Below are positions 5,959 to 6,145 of a DNA stretch of 6,145 bases, one piece after another. Below the pieces are notes generated by a model that searched no databases, was not told where the DNA came from, and was given only the letters and a program-made list of their open reading frames with translations. Position 1 is the first letter of the stretch, and the number at the start of each line of letters is the position of its first letter. The translations under genes were made by a program, and so were the position numbers. The stretch spans positions 1 through 6,145 of the forward strand of contig DAOVRJ010000153.1 in assembly GCA_030628225.1 (NCBI GenBank), in the 5' to 3' direction. The DNA comes from Candidatus Zixiibacteriota bacterium. GTDB lineage: Bacteria; SM23-81.

Positions 5959-6145
5959 ATGGAGATCCCTTTGAGATCGAGAAGCTACTGGTTGGGCACA
6001 GCGGTTCTGGTCGCCTTTTTAGTGGTGGGGAGCGTTCCGGCTTTTAGCCGCCCTTTGGCCATCGATGGGTCGGTGGGTGGCTTTTCTTTGCAGAACGCGG
6101 CCCAGGATTCCCTTTCCAGTGTCCAGGTCAAGACCAAGTCGCCCA
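5959..6145 (+). CDS. Exported protein, 3' truncated by window end (possibly redoxin-like)
   Basis: Sixty-two codons are visible. The gap to the barrel gene is 5 nt, so it belongs to the same operon. A basic N-terminus (RSRSYW) is followed by a hydrophobic core (LGTAVLVAFLVVGSV) and a probable cleavage site near PAFS, giving a signal peptide of about 30 residues. The mature start, with GSVGGFSLQN at about 37-46, faintly resembles the xxPxFSLxxxxG entry of TlpA/redoxin domains, but there is too little sequence to decide. Start choice is uncertain: ATG 5959 has only a crowded SD (TGAGGG at 5951-5956), while TTG 5971 has GGAG at 5961-5964 with 6 nt spacing and also gives a good signal peptide. 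Confidence 0.7.
   Translation, partial: MEIPLRSRSYWLGTAVLVAFLVVGSVPAFSRPLAIDGSVGGFSLQNAAQDSLSSVQVKTKSP

Overview
The window looks like a bacterial chromosome fragment from an uncultured member of the FCB superphylum (Bacteroidetes-Fibrobacteres-Chlorobi and related candidate phyla such as Zixibacteria, KSB1 or Latescibacteria). The signs are a C-terminal sorting domain of the NYPNPFN type, a DUF6029-like outer-membrane barrel, Omp28-like exported thioredoxin folds and a PEGA domain. GC content is by eye in the high fifties. Selenocysteine use is uncommon in classical Bacteroidetes, so a candidate phylum is more likely; the exact phylum cannot be fixed from this sequence. All genes are on the + strand, and all appear to encode exported or envelope proteins.

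Region 1 (1-1144) holds the 3' part of a gene for an exported Omp28/thioredoxin-like protein. An in-frame TGA at 100-102 falls exactly where the first cysteine of the redox CxxC motif should be (UGAC, against CGPC in the paralogue downstream). A perfect 7-bp hairpin with a GUGU loop lies 34 nt after it, as expected for a bacterial SECIS element. This is the most important observation: a probable selenoprotein whose true N-terminus and active site would be lost if TGA were read as stop. A strong intrinsic terminator follows the gene.

Region 2 (1145-1282) is a short intergenic stretch with a plausible promoter (TTGCGC, 18 bp, extended -10 TGTTATATT) and the ribosome binding site of the next gene.

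Region 3 (1283-6145) is a probable five-gene operon with overlaps or very short gaps. In order it encodes a PEGA plus Omp28-like thioredoxin lipoprotein (CGPC), a secreted protein with a Rossmann-like domain and a C-terminal sorting domain, a TlpA-type thioredoxin with a highly charged tail (WCKPC), a DUF6029-like outer-membrane beta-barrel with a single Cys pair near its C-terminus, and the start of another exported protein cut by the window end.

Taken together, three exported thioredoxin folds (one with Sec) sit beside an outer-membrane barrel and a surface or secreted protein. This suggests an envelope thiol-redox system, perhaps for reduction, repair or maturation of exported proteins. 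The function is inferred; only the domain content and the arrangement are seen directly. No tRNA, rRNA, CRISPR, insertion sequence or long repeat was found.
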